This document shows positions 55,351 through 64,000 of a stretch of 64,000 bases of DNA, piece after piece; the first letter of the stretch is position 1, and every line of letters begins with the position of its first letter. Source of the DNA: an uncultured Caldilineaceae bacterium (GTDB taxonomy: Bacteria > Chloroflexota > Anaerolineae > Caldilineales > Caldilineaceae). The translations under genes were made by a program, and so were the position numbers. The stretch covers positions 122,086 through 186,085 of the forward strand of contig CATOTS010000014.1 of assembly GCA_951813625.1 (NCBI GenBank). The letters run 5' to 3'. Under the pieces are notes generated by a model that searched no databases, was not told the DNA's origin, and was given only the letters and a program-made list of their open reading frames with translations.

Positions 55351-56915
55351 TTTGAGGCGTTTGTCAGGTAGTCCTGCCCGATGACGATGCGCAGGTCAGT
55401 TGACTCGGACTGGAGCAGGCCGGGCATGGCGTGCGAGGAAGCGGTCAAGTTGAGTTGCCGGCCTATCTCCCGCACAAGGCTCTCGTCAGTGTTGTAGTTC
55501 ACCAGGAGGGTCCGCCGGTAATCGCTGCGGTCCGCGTCACCGATTGCTACGACGTTCCAGCCTTTGGCTTCGAGTTCTTGCCGCACCCTCGCGGCGACGC
55601 CGTACTGGGAAGTGCCGTTCAGGACCTCCAGCCTCGCATCTCTTGCATTCAAGACTCGGACGAGAGGGCGCGGGCCGCCCAGGACTTCGCCGGCTTCGAC
55701 GATGTTCGTTCGCGCCGGGGCGACCGGCTGCGATGGAGAGCCCGATAGTGCCGTTGTTCCCGAGTCGCCCGCCGCTACAGCCACCGGACCGAAGAATTGC
55801 CTCAGCGCAGGCCGAATCAGCTCCCGGTTGGGCAGCAGTATCCAGGCCTTGTTGTGGCTGTACGTTTCCGTTCCGAACCGGTTATCCAGCACCAGCTGAC
55901 GAAACTCGAATTGGCCGGATTGGACGTGAAGCGCGACGTCGGCAATCTTCGCAGGCGGCATATCCGTACTCACGCTGCCCCACATCGTGTTCATCAGCTG
56001 GGGGGCCCTGGAGAGCAACGTTGGAATCATGTCCGTCGACAGCACCTTGTCGGCCACGGCCTGAAGCAGCTGCTGTTGACGCCCCGCCCGCCCATAGTCG
56101 CTGTCCATGTTTCGCGTGCGCGCATATTTCAGCGCGGTCTCGCCGTCGAAGTGGTGCCGCCCAGCGCTCAGTTGAAACGTCTGAAAGCCGAAATCGGAAG
56201 TCGGATACTCAGGGTCGTAGATTGGCTGCTGCACGTCAACCGTAACCCCGTCGATTTCGTCTATGAAGCGGATGAATCCATTGAAGTTGGCCTCGACGTA
56301 GTAGTGCACAGGTTGGCCGATGAAGCTGCTTACCGTATCCATCGCAAGCTGCGGACCGCCGCCGGGATAGCCTCTCTCTTCGCCCAGGGCATAAGCAACA
56401 TTGATCTTTGTCGTCAGATTGTAAGCGGGGATAGGCAGCCACAGATCCCTGGTCAGGGAGATCATTCCCGCAACTCTCCCCTCGAGGTCAAGCGTCAGCA
56501 GAATCATCGTGTCGGTGCGCGGCGGCTCCAGGTCACTGACCCGGTCATCGGAGCCCAGCAACAGGATGTTGACCTGGCGGTCCGGCACGAAAATGAGGGG
56601 TGATGCTTCGACCGAGCTGTTGTCCTGGCTGGTAACGACTGGCTGCTCAGTCTGACCTACGGGAGCCGTATCTGCCTTCGTTTCAACGGGAAGTTCCAGC
56701 GCAAGCTCAGGAAAGTTCCTGGTCAGGGCATAGCTGCCGGCCTGTTCTGCGAGTATGCTCCCGACAAAGAATGCGAGAACGAGGAGAAGGATCGAGCAGA
56801 ACACGCCCGCAAGGACGGCTAGAGGCTTGGCCCAGGGGCTACGTCTCCGAGCCGGGGCAGGTGTCAAGACGTCGGCCCCAAACCGCCGTCGTGAGAAGAG
56901 TCTGACCTTCGGCAT
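55338..56915 (-). CDS. LytR-CpsA-Psr (LCP) family protein with C-terminal LytR_C domain
   Basis: The product (525 residues from ATG 56915) has a short cytosolic tail, a membrane segment (about 27-55), and the LCP catalytic domain (NILLLGSDDRVSDLEPPRTDTMILLTLD, GMISLTRDLWLPIPAYNLTTKINVAYALGEERG, ALKYARTRNMDSDYGRAGRQQQLL). The C-terminal LytR_C domain (RLEVLNGTSQYGVAARVRQELEAKGWNVVAIGDADRSDY) follows. It ligates teichoic-acid-like or capsular glycans to peptidoglycan. A start at 56951 is less likely because it lies upstream of the TATAAT box. Confidence 0.92.
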   Translation of the reverse strand: MPKVRLFSRRRFGADVLTPAPARRRSPWAKPLAVLAGVFCSILLLVLAFFVGSILAEQAGSYALTRNFPELALELPVETKADTAPVGQTEQPVVTSQDNSSVEASPLIFVPDRQVNILLLGSDDRVSDLEPPRTDTMILLTLDLEGRVAGMISLTRDLWLPIPAYNLTTKINVAYALGEERGYPGGGPQLAMDTVSSFIGQPVHYYVEANFNGFIRFIDEIDGVTVDVQQPIYDPEYPTSDFGFQTFQLSAGRHHFDGETALKYARTRNMDSDYGRAGRQQQLLQAVADKVLSTDMIPTLLSRAPQLMNTMWGSVSTDMPPAKIADVALHVQSGQFEFRQLVLDNRFGTETYSHNKAWILLPNRELIRPALRQFFGPVAVAAGDSGTTALSGSPSQPVAPARTNIVEAGEVLGGPRPLVRVLNARDARLEVLNGTSQYGVAARVRQELEAKGWNVVAIGDADRSDYRRTLLVNYNTDESLVREIGRQLNLTASSHAMPGLLQSESTDLRIVIGQDYLTNASNDSR

Positions 56916-56925
56916 AGTGTCCGTA

Positions 56926-56955
56926 ATTATAGCATGGGTTCTGGCTGACAACCAA
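56926..56955 (-). promoter_or_regulatory. Extended -10 promoter of the LCP gene
   Basis: On the - strand TGCTATAAT occurs at 56934-56926, with TTGGTT 18 bases further upstream as a candidate -35. The start ATG 56915 is only 10 bases after the -10, so the mRNA would have a 2-4 base leader. Confidence 0.65.
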
Positions 56956-57065
56956 TCGGATGTGATGCGAGGGGGGTCGGATTTGACTTCGCCAACTGGC
57001 GTCGCGGCTGACTCTGAAGATGCGAAGGCTTGCCAGCGGTTTGAAAACCTGCGAGGCTGATCAAA

Positions 57066-59408
57066 TCAGCGCGGGAGAGGATGCGCGTACAGCGCTGAAC
57101 TGGTCAGAATGTACAACATTCCGGTGAGCTCATCCAGGTAGAGCCCCCTCAAACCTGCCAGTGCCATGTCTTCGGCGTCAACGAACTGTTCAATGTAGCG
57201 GCCCTCTTTGTCGAAAACGAGGATGCGTTCCTCCGTAGCGTCGGCGACATAGAGCGTTCCGTCAGCGCTTTCATCCAGCACGAGGTCAACGAGCAAGCCC
57301 CCCAGCCCCGGAATCCTCTCCAGACTGAAAGGCAACTGTTCTCCCTGACGATAGCGCAATACGGTTCCATCTTCTGTCAGGAGCCAGATGTCCCCGTCGA
57401 TGCCCATTGCCACCAGTCCCGAAAGATCGCCTTGAACCTGCTCGTCGAACCAGCTCACAGGCGCTTCATCGTAATCCAACCCGGCCGGCGTGTAACGGAA
57501 GATCTGATTCTCCCGCTCATCGGCGAGATACAGGCGGCCGTTGTAGATGGCCAACTGGCCGATGCTTCCCAATGTGCTCTGACCCGCCAGTTGCAGGTGT
57601 GTGGCCCCGTCAAATCTGTTGTAGCGGAAGACGTTGTTGTTCCTGTCGAGAACCAGCAGGCTCGCCTTTTCCGCGAATCCCAATATCCGCGGCTGCCAGG
57701 CAATGTCTACGATTCGCCCCACCGAGACCCCGGATACAATATCTCCTTCCCGCAGCACGGCGCCGCTGTTTTCGTCAAGTAGTGTGCGGTCCGAGTTGGT
57801 CCGATAGTGTTCGACCAACTGCCTGCTGCTATCCAAAACATAGATGTCCTGGTCTGAGACAACAACGCGTTGCGGCGATGCCTCGGAGGAATACTCAAGC
57901 AATGGAATGTCGAGAGAGTAGAGCGCGCGAACCTGCAGCAAGTCCTGCAGTTGGGTCGCGATGACCTGCGACATTTCCTGAATCTGTTCGGTAACGCCAA
58001 CGAGAAGGACTGCCTCGTCCAGGTATCGCTGTGCCTCGCTCAGCGAGGCCCTTGCCGTGGCGCTGTCGTCGATTTCCATTGCTTGCTGGACCTCCAGCAA
58101 CCGGCTGTCTGCCAATCGGACAAGCTGGATTCCTTCTTCCTGGTTGATAGTGCCTTCGCGCAAGAAGGCTGCACCGACAACGGCCGACGTCAGGAGCGGA
58201 ATCAATACGGCAATCGAAAGAAACAGTCTGCGGCGGTTTCCTTTCGTCGGCTCGGGCGGCGCATACCCAGGCAAAGCCGGAAGCTGGAGGCGTTCCCCAG
58301 CTTGAGGATCTTGCGCTGGGGATGTCGGCGGCCCGGGCTGGGGCTCCGGCCCTGGCGCCGCCGAATGACTCAATTCTGCCTCGTCCTGGGACACTTCGGC
58401 CTGTGGCGCCTCGGCCTGCTTCTCTTGATCCTCGGGCAAAAGATCCCGAAACAGTCCCGACATCCAGCGCCCCGGTTTGCCCAGGTAACTGAGAGCCCGC
58501 CTGTACCAGGGGCCCCGCAGCTTCACAAAGGGACGAAACGGCACAGCCAGCTGGTGCTGCATAGTCGGCGCGCTTGGAAGATCGTCTGTACCGGCGCCGC
58601 GGCGGCTCCGGAAAGGAATAATCGACCGTCTGCCAGCCCCGTCGGGCACTCCCCGCACCGGGGGCGCGGCTCCGACCGCGGTTGGCAGCCGCGAGTTTGC
58701 CTCATCATCGGGCCCCGCACCGGTCTGCTCTGAGTAGACCAGCAGCAGACCCAGTAAGGGTATGTTCTCTCCCTGGTCCCGCAAATGCGCGACCATGTCC
58801 TGCATATTGGCCGCTGACGTACTGACAATCGCGCCGCCAATGGTCCTGACATCAGATTGCAGGAACCACTCACTTTCTCCCAGAAAGAGCACGTCATTCT
58901 GCTCAAGTTTGTGCCGGTAAACGTGAATATTCGGCTGCGACTCTCTACCCAGGGGCTCTGTATAGCGGTCGGCGTCCAGCGGAAACTGGTCAAGGCGTTG
59001 CTCGGTCGCGATCAGCGCCATCGGCGGTCCTGCCGCGGCAATCACGAGGTGGCCCTGCACGATCGCCGCGCAGATCATGCCTGCTTCCAGATCGATGTCC
59101 GGGCTGCGCCGATTCAGGTCCCGCAACGATTCATGCGCGCTGTTGATCGCCCGCTTCAGAACTGTGCTGACCGGTCCGCTGGCCGAATAGTAGGTCATCT
59201 CAATGATCGATTGCATCTCGCGCACAGCAAAGCTGCTGACAGAGCTGCCGCCTATCAATTCGATCAGGACGTACAGGTTTCCCCTCGCCGAGCGCTCGTC
59301 ATCGAACGTCGGCTCGATCCTTACCAAATGATTTGCGCGCGGGTTGCGATGATCCATCAAGAAGGCGTGATGAATCCGGGCGTTGCTGGAAGAAGGGGTG
59401 CTTGCCAT
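57066..59408 (-). CDS. PP2C-like phosphatase domain fused to an exported NHL-type beta-propeller
   Basis: The 780-residue protein has a cytosolic N-terminus resembling PP2C (PPM) phosphatases (residues 40-230: LYVLIELIGGSSVSSFAVREM, DLEAGMICAAIVQGHLVIAAAGPPM, QNDVLFLGESEWFLQ) but without the usual Asp metal motifs, a Pro-rich linker, a membrane helix (about 394-416), and an outer NHL-like propeller from about 500 (GNVFRYNRFDGATHLQLAG-type, GRLYLADERENQIFRYTP, GTLYVADATEERILVFDKEGRY). The missing metal ligands suggest a sensory pseudophosphatase. Convergent with nothing and divergent from the GTPase gene. Confidence 0.8.
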   Translation of the reverse strand: MASTPSSSNARIHHAFLMDHRNPRANHLVRIEPTFDDERSARGNLYVLIELIGGSSVSSFAVREMQSIIEMTYYSASGPVSTVLKRAINSAHESLRDLNRRSPDIDLEAGMICAAIVQGHLVIAAAGPPMALIATEQRLDQFPLDADRYTEPLGRESQPNIHVYRHKLEQNDVLFLGESEWFLQSDVRTIGGAIVSTSAANMQDMVAHLRDQGENIPLLGLLLVYSEQTGAGPDDEANSRLPTAVGAAPPVRGVPDGAGRRSIIPFRSRRGAGTDDLPSAPTMQHQLAVPFRPFVKLRGPWYRRALSYLGKPGRWMSGLFRDLLPEDQEKQAEAPQAEVSQDEAELSHSAAPGPEPQPGPPTSPAQDPQAGERLQLPALPGYAPPEPTKGNRRRLFLSIAVLIPLLTSAVVGAAFLREGTINQEEGIQLVRLADSRLLEVQQAMEIDDSATARASLSEAQRYLDEAVLLVGVTEQIQEMSQVIATQLQDLLQVRALYSLDIPLLEYSSEASPQRVVVSDQDIYVLDSSRQLVEHYRTNSDRTLLDENSGAVLREGDIVSGVSVGRIVDIAWQPRILGFAEKASLLVLDRNNNVFRYNRFDGATHLQLAGQSTLGSIGQLAIYNGRLYLADERENQIFRYTPAGLDYDEAPVSWFDEQVQGDLSGLVAMGIDGDIWLLTEDGTVLRYRQGEQLPFSLERIPGLGGLLVDLVLDESADGTLYVADATEERILVFDKEGRYIEQFVDAEDMALAGLRGLYLDELTGMLYILTSSALYAHPLPR

Positions 59409-59687
59409 AATTGTTCAGAATTGCGGCGGGAAAATAGGCCGCAGCAGTCGTCGATGTTAGAATGTGCCGACCCATCCGGCGCCTCAAGGGTACTGATCCT
59501 GAGGATCTGCCGCTACTGAGTCCAAATCCAATTGTACACCTTGCCGAAATAGCGTACAAGCGGAGTTTCAGACGCGATACGTTTGTTTGGTTGTCGATTC
59601 GGCGCCGAAATCCGTAGGGCAACGAATCTTCTGCGGCCAAATATCCATATCGTACAAGTGCAGCATAGTCTGAATCGATGTTGGTCT

Positions 59688-60761
59688 ATGAGAATCGGAA
59701 TCGTAGGCGGGCCAAACAGCGGAAAGACCACGATATTCAATGCCCTTACCCGCAGCACGGCCGCGACAGCCGGCTATTCCAGCGGGCAGGTTGAGATTCA
59801 CACTGCCGTCGTAGACGTCCCCGATTCGCGGCTGGACCACCTCGCAGAGATATTCGCCCCCCGTCCGGCGGTATACGCCCACGTCACATTCAACGACGTC
59901 GCCGGCCTCACCGAGGGCATCGGCAAAGAGGGCAGCATTCGGGGGCCGCTGCTGAACGCAATCGCTGTGAATGACGCCCTGCTCCTGGTAGGGCGTTCCT
60001 TTCGCAATCCTGCCGTGCCCCACCCCCGAGATCGCGTTGACCCGAGCGCCGACTTCGACGACATGGAGACCGAGTTTCTGCTCAATGACATGGTCACCAT
60101 CGAGAATCGACTCGAGCGGATTGCCGCGCAGCGCTCACGCGCCCAGTTGGAAGAAAGGCAGCGCATGGCGCGCGAAGAGGTCCTGCTCGAAAGGCTCTAC
60201 CCAGTACTCGAGAATGGCACGCCCATGCGCAAGGCAACTGTGAGCGCTGAAGAAGCCAAGATGCTGACGGGTTTCGGCTTCCTCAGCCTACTACCGCTCC
60301 TGCGCGTGGTCAATGCCGGCGACGAAGACGACGAAAGCCAGTACGACCACATGCTGAATAGTGAAACTTTCTTTCTGCGCGGGCGCCTCGAGGCCGATAT
60401 TGCCCTGATGCCGCCTGCGGATGCCGCCGAGTTTCTCGCCGAGTTCGGCATCGACGAGCCGGGCTTCGACCGCGCGATTCGACGCTGCTACACACTTCTC
60501 GGGCTGATCAGCTTCTTCACTGTCGGCGACAACGAGGTCCGTGCCTGGGCCGTGGGCGCCGGTTCCAAGGCCCCTACAGCTGCCGGCGTAGTCCATACAG
60601 ATATGGAGAGGGGATTTATTCGAGCCGAAACAATCAACTTTGAAGACCTGATGTCAGCCGGCAGCATGGCCGAAGCCCGCAAGCGCGGTTTGCTGCGCCT
60701 GGAAGGAAAGGAATACGAAGTCCGCGACGCTGACATTCTTCAGTTTCGATTCCAGGTCTGA
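59688..60761 (+). CDS. YchF-like GTPase of the OBG family
   Basis: The 357-residue protein has P-loop GGPNSGKTTIFNALT, switch II DVAGLTEGIGKEGSIRGPLL, the coiled-coil (DMETEFLLNDMVTIENRLERI), and a C-terminal TGS-like end (FEDLMSAGSMAEARKRGLLRLEGKEYEVRDADILQFRFQV). It lacks a canonical NKxD base-recognition motif, having VVNAGDED in its place, as ATP-preferring YchF has N-[MV]-x-E. ATG 59688 begins MRIGIVGG. The S1-domain gene follows after 115 bases. Confidence 0.85.
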   Translation: MRIGIVGGPNSGKTTIFNALTRSTAATAGYSSGQVEIHTAVVDVPDSRLDHLAEIFAPRPAVYAHVTFNDVAGLTEGIGKEGSIRGPLLNAIAVNDALLLVGRSFRNPAVPHPRDRVDPSADFDDMETEFLLNDMVTIENRLERIAAQRSRAQLEERQRMAREEVLLERLYPVLENGTPMRKATVSAEEAKMLTGFGFLSLLPLLRVVNAGDEDDESQYDHMLNSETFFLRGRLEADIALMPPADAAEFLAEFGIDEPGFDRAIRRCYTLLGLISFFTVGDNEVRAWAVGAGSKAPTAAGVVHTDMERGFIRAETINFEDLMSAGSMAEARKRGLLRLEGKEYEVRDADILQFRFQV

Positions 60762-60797
60762 CCCAGCGGATCGTTTCGCGTTGATGCCTCTCTGTTT

Positions 60798-60826
60798 TTG
60801 TTCATTCTGTCGATAATATGTATACT
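60798..60826 (+). promoter_or_regulatory. Candidate sigma-70-type promoter for the S1-domain gene
   Basis: TTGTTC (60798-60803), 17 bases, then TATACT (60821-60826). The start ATG is 51 bases downstream, and GAGGAG lies at 60865-60870. Confidence 0.65.
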
Positions 60827-60876
60827 GCTTTTCGGTGTTGCGCAGGGACAGCACCAATCCCCATGAGGAGTCAAAA

Positions 60877-61698
60877 ATGACTGAGGAAACCCGTACCGTC
60901 GAGGAAGAATCGGCAGAGGCCTCTGCTAAGGAAGCCGATGACGGCAAGAAGGTAGTCCGGCTGAGCGTCGGCCAGGAGATGAGCGGCACCATAAAGCAGG
61001 TGACCGACTTTGGCGCTTTCGTCGATATCGGGGCCGGCCGCGACGGCCTCGTTCACATTTCCGAACTCTCGGTTGGCCGCGTCACAAACGTCAAGGACTT
61101 CGTCGAGGAAGGCCAGACAGTCACTGTGTGGATCAAGCGGCTGAACCGCGAACGTAACCGCATCAGCCTCACGATGATCTCGCCCGATACGAAGACGATT
61201 CGCGACCTTGAGGAGGGAGAACTCGTCGAAGGCGTGGTTTCCCGCATGGTGCCCTATGGCGCATTCGTCGACATCGGCGTTGGCACCGACGCGCTCCTTC
61301 ACGTGCGCGAAATGGGAAGCAGTTTCGTCCAGAAACCGGATGATGTGGTCGAAGTGGGCGAAAATCTCGAGGTCCGCATCGTCACGATCAATCGCCGTCG
61401 CCGGCAGATTGACGTCAGCATCAAAGGGCTGCGTGAAGAGCCCGATACCGAAGAAGGCGCGTTGGACGATGCCGAAGCAGCTATGGCCGATGACGCCGAT
61501 GGCCAAGTTGTGGACAAATTCGAGAACATGGACGTTCTCTCCCCGATGGAGTTGGCATTCAAGCGCGCCATGGAGTCCGATGGCAAGCAGGAAATTACAC
61601 AGCCCCCCAGCAACCGCCGCAGCCGCAGTCGCAAGCACCGCGCAAAGGCCATGCAGGCCGAGATAATCCAGCGTACGCTGGATACGATGCGGGAGTAG
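60877..61698 (+). CDS. Two-S1-domain RNA-binding protein
   Basis: The 273-residue protein has two S1 domains, residues about 30-100 (VGQEMSGTIKQVTDFGAFVDIGAGRDGLVHISEL) and 115-190 (EGELVEGVVSRMVPYGAFVDIGVGTDALLHVREM), then an acidic linker and a basic Arg/Lys-rich tail (RRSRSRKHRAKAM). It resembles short ribosomal-protein-S1-like factors that bind single-stranded RNA. GAGGAG lies seven bases before ATG 60877. Confidence 0.92.
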   Translation: MTEETRTVEEESAEASAKEADDGKKVVRLSVGQEMSGTIKQVTDFGAFVDIGAGRDGLVHISELSVGRVTNVKDFVEEGQTVTVWIKRLNRERNRISLTMISPDTKTIRDLEEGELVEGVVSRMVPYGAFVDIGVGTDALLHVREMGSSFVQKPDDVVEVGENLEVRIVTINRRRRQIDVSIKGLREEPDTEEGALDDAEAAMADDADGQVVDKFENMDVLSPMELAFKRAMESDGKQEITQPPSNRRSRSRKHRAKAMQAEIIQRTLDTMRE

Positions 61699-61826
61699 CC
61701 ATTCGTCGAATCGTTCGACATTTCAGGCGGCGGACGCTTGCGGATCCGTCGCCTTTTTGATTGGTGGCTTCGAAGCCGGAACTCATCAAACGGCTTGACG
61801 CCCCAGGCAAAGGAACTGCGAGAGTC

Positions 61827-62567
61827 GTGGACCTGCGAGCAGGCGTCGCGCTAATAACCGGCGGGGCCCACCGCGTCGGGAGAGCCATTACGCTGGAACT
61901 GGCCCGCGCCGGCGCCAACGTAGTAATCCTCTTCAACGCTTCGGCCGGACCGGCGGCAGAGACCGCCGAAGACGCGCGCGCGCTCGGTGTCGAGGCCATG
62001 ACCGTCAAGTGTGATGTCAGCGATTTGAACGCCGTCCAACAGATGGCAGAGGCGGTCCGGGACCGTTTTGGTCGTCTCGACCTGCTCGTCAACGCCGCTG
62101 ACAGTTTCGACGCACACACTGTTCCCACACAGGATTACGACACATGGCGTCGCGCGATCGACGTCTCTGTGCACGGCAGCTTTTACGTCAGCAATGAACT
62201 TGCGCCGCTACTGCTCGAACGCCCGCAGGCCGCCATCGTCAATATTGTCGACATATCGGTTTGGCACGCCTGGCCTAAGTTCACCGCCCACGCCGTAGCC
62301 AAATCCGGCCTGCTGGCGCTGACGCGGCAGCTTGCGCTTGAGTTAGCGCCCACTGTGCTCGTCAACGCCGTCGCGCCCGGTCACGTCATGCCCCAGCCGC
62401 ACTACAACGATGAGTTTCTGCGGCGGAGCGCCGACCGTACGCTGCTCAAGCGTTGGGGCACGCCCGAAGACGTCGCCAACGCGGTCCGCTTTCTCGCCCA
62501 ATCCGACTACATCACCGGCGAAGTCATCCGTGTCGACGGCGGCGAACTGATAGCCCTGCGTTCCTGA
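61827..62567 (+). CDS. Pteridine-reductase-like SDR with His in place of catalytic Tyr
   Basis: The protein is 246 residues from GTG 61827; a frame continues upstream to TTG 61761, so the start is uncertain. It has VALITGGAHRVGRAI (pteridine-reductase-type NADP loop), LDLLVNAADSF (NAA in place of NNA(G/A)), Asp142 in AIVNIVDISVW (where PTR1 has the catalytic Asp), and PKFTAHAVAKSG. The family needs Tyr-x-x-x-Lys, but here it reads His155-x-x-x-Lys159. The end GEVIRVDGGELI is normal. It lies 128 bases after the S1 gene. Confidence 0.82.
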   Translation: MDLRAGVALITGGAHRVGRAITLELARAGANVVILFNASAGPAAETAEDARALGVEAMTVKCDVSDLNAVQQMAEAVRDRFGRLDLLVNAADSFDAHTVPTQDYDTWRRAIDVSVHGSFYVSNELAPLLLERPQAAIVNIVDISVWHAWPKFTAHAVAKSGLLALTRQLALELAPTVLVNAVAPGHVMPQPHYNDEFLRRSADRTLLKRWGTPEDVANAVRFLAQSDYITGEVIRVDGGELIALRS

Positions 62568-62749
62568 AATGTCTCATAGCAGCGTCTGCTAGTATAGTCG
62601 AACGAGGGGCTCCCTGTGACTTCATTCAGTTGCCGGCAGCGGCGAGAAATGGTAAATTCAGGTTATCCTATCCTATCGCAAGACTGGCCAGGAGTGACCG
62701 TGCGGCGCTACTCACATCTTGTTGTTGCGGCGCACTGAAAGGAAATCCC

Positions 62750-63655
62750 GTGGACCCGCTGACCGCCTTTTCGACCGAACTGGAAACAAGCGCGGACCGG
62801 CCGGAAAGACTGGCCCTGACGATCGGCAGTCTCGTCGACAGCAGGCTCGACGTCGAGGCTGCTATCCGCCGGCTGGACGAACTTGCCGACCAGGTCGAAC
62901 AGCGCATGCCTGCCGGCGCAATCGGCCGCGCCCGCGCCGAAGCGCTGATCAAAGTTCTCCATGACGAGATGGAGTTCCGCGGCAACGTTGAGAACTACTA
63001 TGATCCCGTTAACAGTTTTCTTCATCGCGTGCTCGATACGCGGCGCGGCCTCCCGATTACTCTCAGCCTTCTCTACATCGCCATAGGCCGCCGGCTCGGG
63101 ATGGGACTTCAGGGAATGGGCTTCCCCGGCCACTTCATGCTTGAGTACCAGGATCCCGCCGGCGTCTGGCTCCTGGACCCGTTCCACGGCAAAGTCGTCG
63201 CTCTCGATGAGCTGACTCAATACCTGTCGCGGCTCTTTCAGGAAAAGTTGCAATCGCCGGTTGCGCTCGACAAATACAGAGTCGACACCAATGCGCTGAT
63301 TCTGAGAATCCTCAACAATCTTCGCGCCGTTTACGTCTCACAGCACAGCCTGCCCAAAGCGCTGGGCGTTCTCGATTTCATGCTGATTGTCGAACCGCAG
63401 GAGGCCAGCCTTTGGCGCGATCGCGCGCTGCTGCATTTTGGCTCTCGCAACCTGCTCGCCGCTGAGAACGACCTGCGCCGCTACTTCCAGCTGAAAGGCT
63501 GTCTGTACCTTTTCGGAAGCGAAACTGAGATGGTGCCCGGCGGAATTCCTTTCGGAGCCTGGCTACCCGAAGCGGAGCAGCCCGCGACCGGCGAAGAAAG
63601 GCGCTTGTTAATTGTCCTCAGAAAGATTCGGGAAGAGATTCGGAGACTGAACTAA
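62750..63655 (+). CDS. SirB1-like transglutaminase-family protein
   Basis: The 301-residue protein has the SirB1/transglutaminase-like segments YYDPVNSFLHRVLDTRRGLPITLSLLYIAIGRRLGM and GFPGHFMLEYQDPAGVWLLDPFHGK, then a TPR-like tail (LPKALGVLDFMLIVEPQEASLWRDRALLHF). GTG 62750 follows AAAGGA by seven bases; earlier starts give non-homologous residues. It is 183 bases after the SDR gene. Confidence 0.88.
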   Translation: MDPLTAFSTELETSADRPERLALTIGSLVDSRLDVEAAIRRLDELADQVEQRMPAGAIGRARAEALIKVLHDEMEFRGNVENYYDPVNSFLHRVLDTRRGLPITLSLLYIAIGRRLGMGLQGMGFPGHFMLEYQDPAGVWLLDPFHGKVVALDELTQYLSRLFQEKLQSPVALDKYRVDTNALILRILNNLRAVYVSQHSLPKALGVLDFMLIVEPQEASLWRDRALLHFGSRNLLAAENDLRRYFQLKGCLYLFGSETEMVPGGIPFGAWLPEAEQPATGEERRLLIVLRKIREEIRRLN

Positions 63656-63656
63656 G

Positions 63657-64000
63657 GTGAAAATGAAGGCTCCAGCCGATGCTTCGCGGACGTGGCGGAT
63701 TTGCCATCGTATCTTAAACGCAGTTCTTCCTTTTTTCTGTTCGCTGCGAATCGAGGGTGTAGAAAACGTGCCAAAGGAGGGCGGGGTTGTTCTGGCCTGC
63801 AATCATCCCGGGGGATCGGACAGCTTTGTGTTGGGTTACTCGACCCCCCGCCAAGTCTACTACATGGCCAAGCAGGAGTTGTTCAACCTCCACCCCGTGA
63901 CAACCTTCCTGCTCTACCGGATCGGCGCGTTTCCCATCAATCGCGGAGCCCGCGACACCGCCGCTGTCGAATACGGCGTAAAGCTTGTGCGCGAGGGGCG
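63657..64000 (+). CDS. PlsC-type 1-acylglycerol-3-phosphate acyltransferase (3' truncated)
   Basis: The frame runs from GTG 63657 (or ATG 63663) to the window end. It has the acyltransferase motif I NHPGGSD (NHx4D) and motif III-like FPINRGARDT, and an N-terminal hydrophobic stretch (ILNAVLPFFCSLRIEG). It would acylate lysophosphatidate in membrane lipid synthesis. The start is one base after the SirB1-like stop, so they are likely one transcription unit. Confidence 0.9.
   Translation, partial: MKMKAPADASRTWRICHRILNAVLPFFCSLRIEGVENVPKEGGVVLACNHPGGSDSFVLGYSTPRQVYYMAKQELFNLHPVTTFLLYRIGAFPINRGARDTAAVEYGVKLVREG

Overview
The window is about 60% GC bacterial chromosome with no tRNA, rRNA, phage, transposase or CRISPR signal that I can see. 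Lipobox lipoproteins with Thr/Pro-rich linkers, a LytR-CpsA-Psr protein, a PP2C-like/NHL membrane protein, an SH3b-thermonuclease lipoprotein, frequent GTG/TTG starts and the mixed catabolic gene set resemble Chloroflexota of the Anaerolineae/Caldilineales type, often host-associated or marine. This assignment is an inference from gene style, not from a marker gene.

Bases 1-11617 (mostly + strand) hold: a truncated five-bladed beta-propeller glycosidase-like gene; a predicted selenoprotein of the UGSC type whose Sec codon is the in-frame TGA at 1755-1757; a phytanoyl-CoA dioxygenase-like (PhyH) gene; a small anchored protein on the other strand; a decayed propeller gene; a PQQ-type sugar dehydrogenase lipoprotein; a second full propeller gene; a six-hairpin glycosidase-like gene; and a PIG-L deacetylase. 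Bases 11680-30863 are all - strand: two DUF3830 genes, two Asp/Glu-racemase or maleate-isomerase-like genes, a PmoA/DUF6807 protein, a fumarylacetoacetase-family hydrolase, a VOC protein, a Gfo/Idh/MocA oxidoreductase, a GNAT, a class III aminotransferase, a D-2-hydroxyacid dehydrogenase, an M20 peptidase, two PhyH genes, a dipeptide/sugar-type ABC importer (binding protein and two permeases, no ATPase) and another propeller gene. Bases 31339-37875 (+) carry two more propeller genes, a fourth PhyH, a nitrilase-family amidohydrolase and a D-aminoacylase-like amidohydrolase. I read 1-37875 as one large catabolic island for amide- or amino-acid-containing and glycosylated small molecules.

Bases 37932-64000 look like core genome: SH3b-SNase lipoprotein, cytidylate-kinase-like protein, an amidase lacking its nucleophile serine, NAD-dependent epimerase, Nudix hydrolase, radical SAM protein, ROK sugar kinase, galT, two-subunit fumarase, an internally duplicated lipoprotein, GNAT, MATE exporter, YigZ, HAD hydrolase, LCP ligase, PP2C-like/NHL protein, YchF-like GTPase, S1-domain protein, a pteridine-reductase-like SDR, a SirB1-like protein and a truncated PlsC acyltransferase.

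The most notable items are the predicted selenoprotein with a SECIS-like hairpin, the expanded and repeatedly PhyH-linked propeller family (five copies plus one internally deleted relic), two enzymes with substituted catalytic residues, perfect short tandem duplications placed on start or stop codons, and extended -10 promoters lying only 6-10 bases from the start codon.
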